DNA from: Cytophagales bacterium | GTDB taxonomy: Bacteria > Bacteroidota > Bacteroidia > Cytophagales > Cyclobacteriaceae | Assembly (NCBI GenBank): GCA_027317105.1 | Contig: DAHVFH010000178.1 | Location: 1-7,713 of the forward strand | Reading direction: 5' to 3' | Length of the DNA stretch: 7,713 nt | Part shown: piece by piece, positions 1 to 6,536 of the stretch | How the letters are laid out: every line of letters begins with the position of its first letter | Numbering within the stretch: the first letter of the stretch is position 1 | Notes under the pieces: model-generated | Seen by the model: the letters and a program-made list of their open reading frames with translations, nothing else | Told to the model about the DNA's origin: nothing | The model's database searches: none | Made by a program: the position numbers and the translations under genes

Positions 1-719
1 GTGCTGAATATCAATATGGACCTGTAGTAGATTACAGCATAAAAATGAACATGGACGTGTATAATAATAATGGACGAGGTTGGACGTGGGGGACCTCGGG
101 AGTTGCTCCAATTGCAGCCCTAAACACTTTAGGTAATATGCAGATTGCAGGATCTTTCCAATCAACGGGTTTGACTACCGCGGGAGCAGCCTCGGTAGAG
201 GAGACTATTTTAAATGCGACAAATATGTCTGACCAAGATTTCAATGTTAGAGTATCAGGCATTGGCGCAGCAACAAAGCGTACTATAATCGGACCGTCAA
301 CTTCAGGAAGGTTTTCTTTGGGAGTGAATGTTGGGAATGGTAACGAATATCTGACGATCTTATATGGTGGCAACATCGGCATCGGCACCACTGCTCCAGA
401 CGCCAAGCTTGCCGTGAAAGGTCAAATCCACGCGCAGGAAGTAAAAGTAGATTTGAATGGAGCAGTAGCTCCAGACTATGTTTTTAATAATGACTACCAT
501 CTCACTTCTCTAGATTCCATCAAAAAGTATCTTGATCAAAACAAGCACTTGCCGGAAGTGCCTTCTGCCGCAGCCATGGAAAAGAATGGAGTGCAACTCG
601 GAGAGATGAACATGCTGCTGCTCAAGAAGATTGAGGAGTTGACGTTGTATGTGATTGAACAGAATAAGCTGATTTCAAAACAGAACGAAAGAATCGCGGC
701 ATTAGAAAACAAACATTAG
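1..719 (+). CDS. GIGT-repeat fibre-like protein 1 (5' partial)
   Basis: The reading frame is open from the first complete codon at position 3, giving 14 further residues (AEYQYGPVVDYSIK) before the Met codon at 45, so that Met is probably internal and the true start and signal peptide lie left of the window. The visible 238 residues hold a Gly/Thr/Ala-rich body, one GGNIGIGTTAP motif (369-401), the 94-residue C-terminal module shared with the next three genes (369-650), and a C-terminal coiled coil rich in Leu, Ile, Glu and Gln. The module contains NKHLPEVPSA and LGEMNMLLLKKIEELTL, familiar from the ends of many Bacteroidota secreted proteins often labelled tail-fibre-like. I infer an exported, oligomerising fibre or stalk protein; no enzymatic motif is seen. 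It ends 2 bp before the next gene and is the first visible member of a four-gene operon. Family assignment is fairly sure, function is not. Confidence 0.85.
   Translation, partial: AEYQYGPVVDYSIKMNMDVYNNNGRGWTWGTSGVAPIAALNTLGNMQIAGSFQSTGLTTAGAASVEETILNATNMSDQDFNVRVSGIGAATKRTIIGPSTSGRFSLGVNVGNGNEYLTILYGGNIGIGTTAPDAKLAVKGQIHAQEVKVDLNGAVAPDYVFNNDYHLTSLDSIKKYLDQNKHLPEVPSAAAMEKNGVQLGEMNMLLLKKIEELTLYVIEQNKLISKQNERIAALENKH
369..650 (+). repeat. Fibre C-terminal module, copy 1
   Basis: First of four gap-free 282-bp copies (94 codons) running from the last GIGT motif to LTLY/H. In a hand alignment 77 of 94 amino-acid columns are invariant across the four copies, while many third codon positions differ. 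Confidence 0.9.
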
Positions 720-721
720 CC

Positions 722-1687
722 ATGAAAAAAATTCTCACCATTGCCTATGGACTTTCAATAAGTATTGGAGTTGCCGCTCAATGGCTTGGCACTAATCCTG
801 TTTATTTCAATTCAGGCAATGTTGGAATTGGGACTTCTTCACCTGGAGTTTGGTTTGGGAGTAAAACGCTGGAATTTTCAGATTCGCGTCCAGTACTTAA
901 ACTCTCATCGACCTCCCCAACAGGTTTGAGCACAATTGTTTTTACAAATAGCACCGTAGATCCAAGTACGCACTTCGGAGAGTTTCATTTGAATTATCAA
1001 TTTAATCAAGTTAGCAATGACAAGTCAAATTTAAGTTTTGGGTCTTACCCTGGGTCAGGTAATAATGGTGTGTTCACTTTACAAGCAGATGGCAATGTTG
1101 GTGTAGGTACTGCTTCACCAAGAGGTCAATTTGATGTGGCAGGAACTGCCGACATATATCTTGTCAATAGCCCTATTACAGGCACTACCCAAAGTGCTTT
1201 TTTACCAGGTCATATTTATTTCTCGCCCTATTCAGGCACAGACTGGACTTATCTTCAAGCCAGAAGATCTGATAATTCAGGATCAACAAATTTGAGATTC
1301 AGAACTCTCAATGCTTCTGCAATTACGGAAGCAATGTCGATCCTTAGCAATGGCGATGTCGGCATCGGCACCACTTCTCCGGATGCCACGCTTGCCGTGA
1401 AAGGCCAAATACACGCCCAGGAAGTTAAAGTAGATTTGAACGGAGCAGTAGCTCCAGATTATGTTTTTAATAAAGACTACCAGCTCACTTCCCTGGATTC
1501 CATCAAAAACTATATCGATCAAAATAAACATCTGCCCGAAGTTCCTTCTGCCAAAGAAATGGAAAAGAATGGTGTGCAACTGGGGGAGATGAACATGCTG
1601 TTGCTCAAGAAGATTGAAGAGCTAACGTTGCACTTGATCGCGCAGCAAAAACAAATCGATGAATTGAAACAATTACTCAAAAAATGA
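722..1687 (+). CDS. GIGT-repeat fibre-like secreted protein 2
   Basis: This is a complete 321-residue protein. Residues 1-20 form a short signal peptide (MKKILTIAYG, then a small/hydrophobic stretch ending AAQ), so it is exported. The body carries three GNVGIGTxSP-type motifs at residues 32-41, 124-133 and 211-220; in this protein class such motifs head beta-rich repeat units (GxVGIGTxSPxxxLxVxG). The body between them is not recognisably related to the bodies of its neighbours. Residues 211-304 are the shared C-terminal module, followed by a coiled coil to the end (IAQQKQIDELKQLLKK). The coiled coil suggests trimerisation, but this is inference. The start at 722 is chosen because it gives a good signal peptide right after the stop of gene 1. 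The stop overlaps the next start (ATGA, 1684-1687), implying translational coupling. No T9SS sorting domain and no S74 peptidase SD/RLK motif is seen. Biological role unknown. Confidence 0.88.
   Translation: MKKILTIAYGLSISIGVAAQWLGTNPVYFNSGNVGIGTSSPGVWFGSKTLEFSDSRPVLKLSSTSPTGLSTIVFTNSTVDPSTHFGEFHLNYQFNQVSNDKSNLSFGSYPGSGNNGVFTLQADGNVGVGTASPRGQFDVAGTADIYLVNSPITGTTQSAFLPGHIYFSPYSGTDWTYLQARRSDNSGSTNLRFRTLNASAITEAMSILSNGDVGIGTTSPDATLAVKGQIHAQEVKVDLNGAVAPDYVFNKDYQLTSLDSIKNYIDQNKHLPEVPSAKEMEKNGVQLGEMNMLLLKKIEELTLHLIAQQKQIDELKQLLKK
1352..1633 (+). repeat. Fibre C-terminal module, copy 2
   Basis: Second 282-bp copy, within gene 2. It is distinguished by AKEMEKNG where the other copies have AAAMEKNG or ASAMEKNG, and by His at the last column. 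Confidence 0.9.
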
Positions 1688-2790
1688 AAGTGACGATGAA
1701 AAGTAAAATCATACTGATTGTAATTGGCACTTGCCTCACCAGTTACTCCTTTGGACAAAGTTATACTGGAAATTTTTATAGCCCGAATCCTCAGGGTATG
1801 TTCACGGATGCTTATTTTAATTTGCATCCTAATAGTGGTGCGACCTCTGGCAATACGTGGAATATTTATCACCTTGATGGAAGCAGTTCTTTATTCTCTG
1901 TAGCATTTGGAGCTGCTGCTCCCTCAATTCAAATTGGTGCATCGAGAACAACAAATTTTTACGTTAATGGCCTTACAGGGATTGGCACGTCTACTCCCGA
2001 TGGATTTCAGGTGAACGCATCGTTATCCTCAGAGGCAAGCCAAAGTTCAAATAATATTCGGATGGGTATTCTCGGTGGAAGTCCCCGTTTGTTATTAGAC
2101 TATGCAGGAAGCACAACCTTTGAGTTGGACAACTTTGCAGGTAGGTTTAGGATTTTTAAGCCAGGGCTTGAGTTATTTACCATTAATTCGAGCGGCAGTG
2201 TGGGCGTAGGCACAATTCCTTCAGCCCTTATGCATATCAAAGGTGCTGCGCAAGGCAATGCCGTACTTTTCATCGAACCTAATCAATGGACAGGACCAGG
2301 CGATTATGGAGAACTTCGATTTGGAGATGCCTATCATTATATCAGAGGCGAAAACACCAACGGCATGACCTTTTATGATTATAATAAGTTTGCCTTCCTT
2401 GGCGGCAGCGTGGGCATTGGAACTGCATCACCCGATGCCACGCTTGCAGTGAAAGGTCAGATACACGCCCAGGAAGTTAAAGTTGATTTGAATGGAGCGG
2501 TAGCTCCCGACTATGTTTTCGATAAAAACTACAACCTTACCTCTCTCGATTCTATTAAAATCTACATTGATCAATACAAACACCTGCCGGAAGTCCCTTC
2601 TGCCTCAGCCATGGAAAAGAATGGTGTGCAATTGGGTGAGATGAACATGCTGTTGTTGAAGAAGATTGAGGAATTGACGCTGTACTCCATTGAGATGAAA
2701 AAACTAATCGAAGAATTGAAACAAGAAAATGCCCAACAACAGAATGAAATTGAAAATTTAAAAACCCAAAATCACTCTTTAAGAAAATGA
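1684..2790 (+). CDS. GIGT-repeat fibre-like secreted protein 3
   Basis: This 368-residue protein is the longest of the four. The Met at 1684 overlaps the previous stop; a second in-frame Met at 1696 (residue 5) gives a tidier signal peptide (MKSKIILIVIG, ending near SFGQ) and may be the real start. The mature body has GIGT-type motifs at residues 96-105 (GLTGIGTSTP), 171-180 (GSVGVGTIPS, a degenerate copy) and 241-250. The 94-residue shared module runs from 241 to 334. The terminal coiled coil is longer than in the other copies, with Gln/Asn/Glu/Lys-rich heptads from about 335 to 368. The body does not align by eye with the bodies of genes 1, 2 or 4, although the architecture is the same. It probably forms an extracellular or surface fibre-like assembly with its neighbours. 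The stop overlaps the start of gene 4 (ATGA at 2787-2790). Confidence 0.87.
   Translation: MKVTMKSKIILIVIGTCLTSYSFGQSYTGNFYSPNPQGMFTDAYFNLHPNSGATSGNTWNIYHLDGSSSLFSVAFGAAAPSIQIGASRTTNFYVNGLTGIGTSTPDGFQVNASLSSEASQSSNNIRMGILGGSPRLLLDYAGSTTFELDNFAGRFRIFKPGLELFTINSSGSVGVGTIPSALMHIKGAAQGNAVLFIEPNQWTGPGDYGELRFGDAYHYIRGENTNGMTFYDYNKFAFLGGSVGIGTASPDATLAVKGQIHAQEVKVDLNGAVAPDYVFDKNYNLTSLDSIKIYIDQYKHLPEVPSASAMEKNGVQLGEMNMLLLKKIEELTLYSIEMKKLIEELKQENAQQQNEIENLKTQNHSLRK
2404..2685 (+). repeat. Fibre C-terminal module, copy 3
   Basis: Third 282-bp copy, within gene 3. It is distinguished by DKNYNL and IDQYKHLP; otherwise the same length and core (HAQEVKVDLNGAVAPDYVF). Confidence 0.9.
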
Positions 2791-3773
2791 AAAAGTTGAT
2801 ATGGTTACTCATTGTTTTTCTTGCCATCCAATCAAAGGGACAAACGCTATTTGTTCCAAGCGGTACTGCAGGAATTGGAACCTCTACTAACGCCAACACT
2901 GGAATTGGCACAAGTTCACCGCAATCACTACTTCATATTATTAGTACTGCCAATAATCTTCTCAAAATTCAGAGCGTTACAGGGGGAGCTGGTAATACTG
3001 CAGGAATAGATTTCTGCACATTTTCCACACCAACATCGCGAGTAGCTAGGATCGAGGCATTCGACAAGGGATATTTTAATGGAGATCTTGTATTTTATAC
3101 CGATGGCGATAATATCGATAATGCCAACACAACAGAAAAAATGCGTATCCTAATGAATGGCAATGTTGGGATAGGCACTCCAAGTCCAAACCAGAAACTT
3201 GAAGTAAACGGAAGTATTCTGGAAAATTCAGAAAATTCATCAATGGGAATAGATGCCTTATCCAATGCCAGGTTAGGTTTCATAAAGAAATTTGGGTATT
3301 TCCCTGTCATTGCTTCTGACAATGGAAACCCCATTATTTTTTCTCAAAGTGATCAGGTGGGCGTGAACACTAATGTTTCAGGTGCAATACTTACTGAAAG
3401 AATGCGGATCGATGGCAGTGGTAATTTAGGCATCGGTACTCCATCACCTGATGCCAAACTTGCGGTGAAAGGTCAGATTCACGCTCAGGAAGTGAAAGTA
3501 GATTTGAATGGATCGGTAGCACCCGACTATGTTTTTAATAAAGACTACCGCCTCACTTCCCTCGATTCCATCAAAAATTATATCGATCAAAACAAACACC
3601 TGCCTGAGGTGCCTTCTGCCGCAGCAATGGAAAAGAATGGAATTCAGTTAGGTGAGATGAATATGCTGCTGTTAAAAAAGATTGAGGAGCTGACGCTATA
3701 TGTGATCGAGTTGAGAAATGGCAATGAAATTCAAAAAAGGCAGATCGAAAATTTGAATGCAAGAATCAAATAG
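2787..3773 (+). CDS. GIGT-repeat fibre-like secreted protein 4
   Basis: This 328-residue protein is the last gene of the array. Its signal peptide is MKKLIWLLIVFLAIQSKGQ, with likely cleavage before or near the Gln at residue 19. GIGT motifs occur at residues 26-32 and 38-45 (two closely spaced half-units separated by NAN), 125-134 (GNVGIGTPSP) and 212-221 (GNLGIGTPSP). Two of these are preceded by the usual lead-ins EKMRI and ERMRI, a hallmark of this protein class. Residues 212-305 are the shared C-terminal module, closest to that of gene 1 in several positions (for example DAKLAVKG, SAAAMEKNG). A coiled coil ends the protein (EIQKRQIENLNARIK). It starts inside the stop codon of gene 3, so translation is probably coupled. 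It is followed by 187 bp without a gene, then the convergent relaxase gene. Export and oligomerisation are inferred; ligand or role unknown. Confidence 0.87.
   Translation: MKKLIWLLIVFLAIQSKGQTLFVPSGTAGIGTSTNANTGIGTSSPQSLLHIISTANNLLKIQSVTGGAGNTAGIDFCTFSTPTSRVARIEAFDKGYFNGDLVFYTDGDNIDNANTTEKMRILMNGNVGIGTPSPNQKLEVNGSILENSENSSMGIDALSNARLGFIKKFGYFPVIASDNGNPIIFSQSDQVGVNTNVSGAILTERMRIDGSGNLGIGTPSPDAKLAVKGQIHAQEVKVDLNGSVAPDYVFNKDYRLTSLDSIKNYIDQNKHLPEVPSAAAMEKNGIQLGEMNMLLLKKIEELTLYVIELRNGNEIQKRQIENLNARIK
3420..3701 (+). repeat. Fibre C-terminal module, copy 4
   Basis: Fourth 282-bp copy, within gene 4. It is distinguished by LNGSVAP and NGIQLGEM in otherwise invariant stretches. Confidence 0.9.
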
Positions 3774-3824
3774 TTAGTTAAAGAGACCTTTCTTAATTTA
3801 CTAACATACCAATTCACTTACTAT

Positions 3825-3844
3825 ACCGATCTGCTTTGGTCGGT
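3825..3844 (+). terminator. Weak hairpin after the fibre operon, possible terminator
   Basis: ACCGATC and GGTCGGT pair over 7 bp with one G-U wobble around a 6-nt TGCTTT loop, 52 bp after the last fibre gene. There is no immediate T-run; a T-rich stretch (TTTAAATTTT) comes about 12 bp later. The rest of the 187-bp gap (3774-3960) is AT-rich and shows no other structure I can support. It lies between two convergent transcription units, where a terminator is expected. Confidence 0.3.
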
Positions 3845-3960
3845 CAGGTGTTGGGTTTAAATTTTGGAATATCCGAATTGGAAGACCATTATTAATGAAG
3901 GTATTGACATGCTAGATGTCCAAATAATATACCTTGTTCGATATTTACCCCATTAACTGG

Positions 3961-5679
3961 TTACTGTATCCTATTTAGCCTTTTGCGAGTCTTCTTTTTA
4001 GCCATCGTAGCCATTAAGAACGCCACTGTGAATTCTTCACCAAGCATGGATGCCTTATAATGCTGGCCATATTTTCTTACACTATAATCAACTAAACGGC
4101 CGGTGGCCTCTTCTTTAATTGCATTCGCCTCAAACCCTTTTGCTTTGAGTTCAACAAAGTAAGAATCAAAGTCCCTGAACTTTATTTTGCGGAGCTCATT
4201 GGCAATGAGGCTTCGATAATCTGGCGAATTTGGTTTGGTGTCTGACAACTGCCTTTGCGTAGTCGGTACCTTTATGGAAGTTGTTGTGATAGTGGTGGTT
4301 GGTGTTTCGTCTGAACGAGGTGGTTGGCTTGCCTTCAAAACAATAAGATTTGGTTTTTGATTTTTTAATGATTCAAGCGTAAACTTTTTCCCTATTTCGA
4401 TAGCCTCAAAGTATAGGCCATATCTGGTGAAACCATAATTGAAGGGTTCTTTGGAATCGATATTAAATAGCGGTTTCACCTCAAAACCAACGCGTGTCAA
4501 TTCCTTGAAATAATCCTGAGCGGTTGTGTATTTTAAATTACTTATTTCGTCAGCTATAATTTGCCGGATACTTTTTGGCTTGAGTTTGATGGCAGGATGT
4601 TCCTTTTCAAATTTTATTTTTAGGGAGGTTAGCGTAAATTCCTTGCCGATTTCTGAGGCATTGTAGAACTGGTCGTATTTTGTGACGCCATACCCTGAAA
4701 TGGCTCCCGTGGCCTTGTTCAAATGGGCCTTCACTTTAAATCCTGCCTTCTCCAAATTTCTGAAATAGGATCCGATGCCATCAAATTTGACTTTTCGGAG
4801 GTCATCGGAGAATAATTTCAATACTTCGGTCATTGTATCTATTATTACCTGCTTCCTTGCCACGGGATCAAAATTCTTTATGACATCAGTCTGCAAACCC
4901 TCTTCAAATTTTTTGATCATGGCGGGTGAGATTTTTATTTCGTGCACCTTTTTTTTCAATTCTTTCAACGTAAACCGTTTTCCGATTTTGGAGGCATCCA
5001 AAAAGGTACCGTATTTGCCTACCCCATAGCCTCTGACTTCCTTGGTTTCCTTGTCGAAATACTTTTTCAATTGAAAGCCTTTTTTCACAATCTCAGCAAA
5101 ATAGGATTCTACATTGACGAAAGTAATGGCGTCAAGTTCCTGGGCAATTCTTTGTTTGTTACCCACAGGGCCGGATTTCAACTTTGGGGTTGCAGCGCGT
5201 TTTGTTCGATTCTCCTTCATAATCTCCTTCGCATTTTTAAGCCCACGTTCCTCAGCAATTTGATGACCAACGCGATGGCTAAGTGTTACGTCATTTATTT
5301 TAGATCGCCATACTTTGCAAGTAGTTTCGTGGACCAAGTTAATTACCAAATGGAGGTGTTTATGAGAACGATCAGTATGGAGGAAAATAATGGCCTGCTG
5401 TTCAAGTAATTTCATTCCTTTTAAATAATCATGGGCAATGCCTTTCCAGTCATTGCGGGTAAGTCGCTTTCCATCTTCAATACTGGGCGAAAGAATGGCA
5501 TGCAGGGTTAATTTTTTGGCTCTGCCCTTGAAGCACGCCTGCGTATCCTTCATTTGCATGCGAAAATCTTCTACACCTTTACCGACAAGGTTTACGGCTC
5601 CTATCAGTTCGGATTTTTCTTTTTTATGGTAATCGATGGTTTTATCGAGACTATTGTTTGATTTTACTTTTGCGATCAT
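3961..5679 (-). CDS. MOBP-type relaxase/mobilization nuclease with four C-terminal repeats
   Basis: This 572-residue protein would nick oriT on one strand, stay covalently attached to the 5' end through a tyrosine, and lead the strand into a recipient cell. The N-terminal 160 residues fit the MobA/VirD2 relaxase family. Tyr17 (TIDYHKKEK) sits where the catalytic motif I Tyr is expected, and HTDRSHKHLH at 101-110 is the HxDx4HxH metal-binding motif III (H101, D103, H108, H110). Residues about 177-242, 285-353, 372-438 and 489-555 are four copies of one module with consensus SYFxEL, GFxVK, KYGxxYxAS and IGKxFTL; a Thr-rich linker (459-475) separates copies 3 and 4. The very basic tail KKKTRKR may bind DNA. 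The start overlaps the stop of the MobC-like gene (ATGA), so the two are co-translated. In Bacteroides nomenclature this gene would be called mobB. Key residues look intact, so it is probably functional. Confidence 0.93.
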   Translation of the reverse strand: MIAKVKSNNSLDKTIDYHKKEKSELIGAVNLVGKGVEDFRMQMKDTQACFKGRAKKLTLHAILSPSIEDGKRLTRNDWKGIAHDYLKGMKLLEQQAIIFLHTDRSHKHLHLVINLVHETTCKVWRSKINDVTLSHRVGHQIAEERGLKNAKEIMKENRTKRAATPKLKSGPVGNKQRIAQELDAITFVNVESYFAEIVKKGFQLKKYFDKETKEVRGYGVGKYGTFLDASKIGKRFTLKELKKKVHEIKISPAMIKKFEEGLQTDVIKNFDPVARKQVIIDTMTEVLKLFSDDLRKVKFDGIGSYFRNLEKAGFKVKAHLNKATGAISGYGVTKYDQFYNASEIGKEFTLTSLKIKFEKEHPAIKLKPKSIRQIIADEISNLKYTTAQDYFKELTRVGFEVKPLFNIDSKEPFNYGFTRYGLYFEAIEIGKKFTLESLKNQKPNLIVLKASQPPRSDETPTTTITTTSIKVPTTQRQLSDTKPNSPDYRSLIANELRKIKFRDFDSYFVELKAKGFEANAIKEEATGRLVDYSVRKYGQHYKASMLGEEFTVAFLMATMAKKKTRKRLNRIQ

Positions 5680-6014
5680 AGTTGTTCAATTAAATGGTTT
5701 ATTCCTTTCATGGTTTGATTGATCTCATGGACTAATCTCAAGTCACGGTGTTTCATGTAGTTAGCAATTCGACTGAAATTGGTTCTGAATTCTATGAGAA
5801 GTTGCCGAAGTGCCTTTACGTCAATGAGCGATTCTTGTGTAGGCGTTGCCTGGACGTATCCGTTTAGAACCATCTCGCGACCATACGCGGTGGCGCATGA
5901 GAAACCGAATTCTTTAGATTTTAATCGAGCGGCCTGTAGTTCGTCTTTTGAAAGCCGGATATTTAGACCATAATTCCTAACTTCGTTTGGGTTATCTTTT
6001 TTGTTCATATTCAT
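5676..6014 (-). CDS. mobC: MobC-like ribbon-helix-helix relaxosome accessory protein
   Basis: This is a 112-residue small basic DNA-binding protein expected to bind oriT and help the relaxase melt and nick it. The N-terminal half has a ribbon-helix-helix pattern: beta strand at 14-21 (NYGLNIRLS), helix at 23-36, turn at FGFS, helix at 40-50, the usual layout of plasmid mobilization proteins (NIRLSxxEL...AxxxGxS...REMVLNG). The C-terminal part, residues 69-88 (LRQLLIEFRTNFSRIANYMK), resembles the conserved MobC helix LxQLxxELRxxxNxLNQIAR. Two in-frame Met codons lie 6 bp apart (6014 and 6008), and either may be used; no Shine-Dalgarno sequence favours one. It overlaps the relaxase gene by 4 bp. 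The symbol follows the MobC domain; in Bacteroides elements the equivalent gene is often called mobA. Confidence 0.85.
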   Translation of the reverse strand: MNMNKKDNPNEVRNYGLNIRLSKDELQAARLKSKEFGFSCATAYGREMVLNGYVQATPTQESLIDVKALRQLLIEFRTNFSRIANYMKHRDLRLVHEINQTMKGINHLIEQL

Positions 6015-6226
6015 TGGATCATTGAAGTGCGAAAATTCTTTTTCGAGCGCAGCGAGAAAAACAAGAATAAAACGTGCAGCGTTTTAGCTCTTGCCCTCTT
6101 TATACTTAAACTATAGGTGAATCGGTTATTCATCTTTGCTACAATGTTTATTTGAAATAGTTGTTTTGAATTCATAACTAGCCTGAAATATTTGGTTTCG
6201 AATTACATTCTATTCAAGATTGATTT
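6015..6226. promoter_or_regulatory. Divergent intergenic region with putative oriT
   Basis: This 212-bp gap between the MobC-like gene and a divergent small gene should hold the promoters of both and, by analogy with MOBP systems, the origin of transfer. It contains an inverted repeat at 6068-6086 and, further towards mobC, TTTTTC (6039-6044) facing GAAAAA (6056-6061) around GAGCGCAGCGA. The hexamer GCAGCG occurs in both structures. I could not identify a convincing TTTG/TAnnTTTG Bacteroidota promoter for either gene. The part from 6110 to 6226 is AT-rich and otherwise featureless. Confidence 0.5.
6068..6098. other. Candidate oriT hairpin and nic-proximal sequence
   Basis: A perfect 7-bp inverted repeat, TAAAACG / CGTTTTA, surrounds a 5-nt TGCAG loop (6068-6086) and is followed directly by GCTCTTGCCCTC (6087-6098). 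A hairpin next to a short conserved nick sequence, just upstream of a MobC-relaxase operon, is the normal oriT layout. The exact nic position and nicked strand cannot be read from the sequence. An alternative is an operator bound by the MobC-like protein, or both roles at once. Confidence 0.45.
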
Positions 6227-6529
6227 ATGGACAAGAGAATTATTAGAACCTGGTTGTTAAACAAGAAGCCTCGTGTTTATACCGTAATTGTTCTAACTTA
6301 CTATGAACAACTAAGTGTATTAAAGACCGCAATGTTTCTTGATTGGCTTGCCCGTGAGCTTGAGATTGATCCCGCCCAGATCAATCTCTCAAGCATCAAT
6401 TCCGCCTTAAGGCGGTACAGAAAACAGCAAGAAAAAAAGCAGCAGAGAAAGAGTATCGTTCCTCATAAGGAATTTAAAACCAGAGACCCGTTCGATACCG
6501 AACTCCCTGATGGTATTTCGTTCCGTTAG
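6227..6529 (+). CDS. Small basic protein of unknown function, divergent from mobC
   Basis: This is a 100-residue protein that I do not recognise. It has an amphipathic helical stretch at 24-48 (TYYEQLSVLKTAMFLDWLARELEI), then INLSSINSALRRYRKQQEKKQQRKS, a strongly basic segment at 62-76 that could contact DNA. The tail 80-100 is polar and ends PFDTELPDGISFR. No signal peptide or membrane segment is present. It reads away from the putative oriT, opposite to the MobC-relaxase operon, and its stop lies 7 bp from the convergent end of the next gene. Position, size and charge resemble an oriT-binding accessory such as TraK of RP4, but this is an inference from context only. It is probably a real gene because it has an ATG start, a sensible composition and fills the only gap between conserved transfer genes. 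Confidence 0.65.
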   Translation: MDKRIIRTWLLNKKPRVYTVIVLTYYEQLSVLKTAMFLDWLARELEIDPAQINLSSINSALRRYRKQQEKKQQRKSIVPHKEFKTRDPFDTELPDGISFR

Positions 6530-6536
6530 CATAACA

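Noticed and set aside
32..406. Minus-strand open frame of 124 codons opposite fibre gene 1
   Set aside because: It lies wholly opposite a coding frame with clear family features, and the antisense product is Pro-rich without a recognisable motif.
1283..1872. Two overlapping minus-strand frames opposite fibre genes 2 and 3
   Set aside because: They mirror the conserved C-terminal module (the same antisense shadow recurs at 2555-2911 and 3571-3762), so they come from the repeat's codon pattern.
2812..3009. Plus-strand 65-codon frame inside fibre gene 4
   Set aside because: It overlaps the signal peptide and first GIGT motifs of the real gene in another frame and has no features of its own.
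3..3773. Peptidase S74 (self-cleaving tail-spike chaperone) domain in the fibre proteins
   Set aside because: The C-terminal helix resembles that class, but the SD...RLK catalytic motif is missing in all four copies, so no autoproteolysis is claimed.
4775..5632. Several plus-strand frames opposite the relaxase
   Set aside because: The relaxase on the minus strand has catalytic motifs and internal repeats; these frames are Phe/Ser-rich shadows.
5779..5973. Plus-strand 64-codon frame opposite mobC
   Set aside because: It is covered by the ribbon-helix-helix gene and has no independent support.
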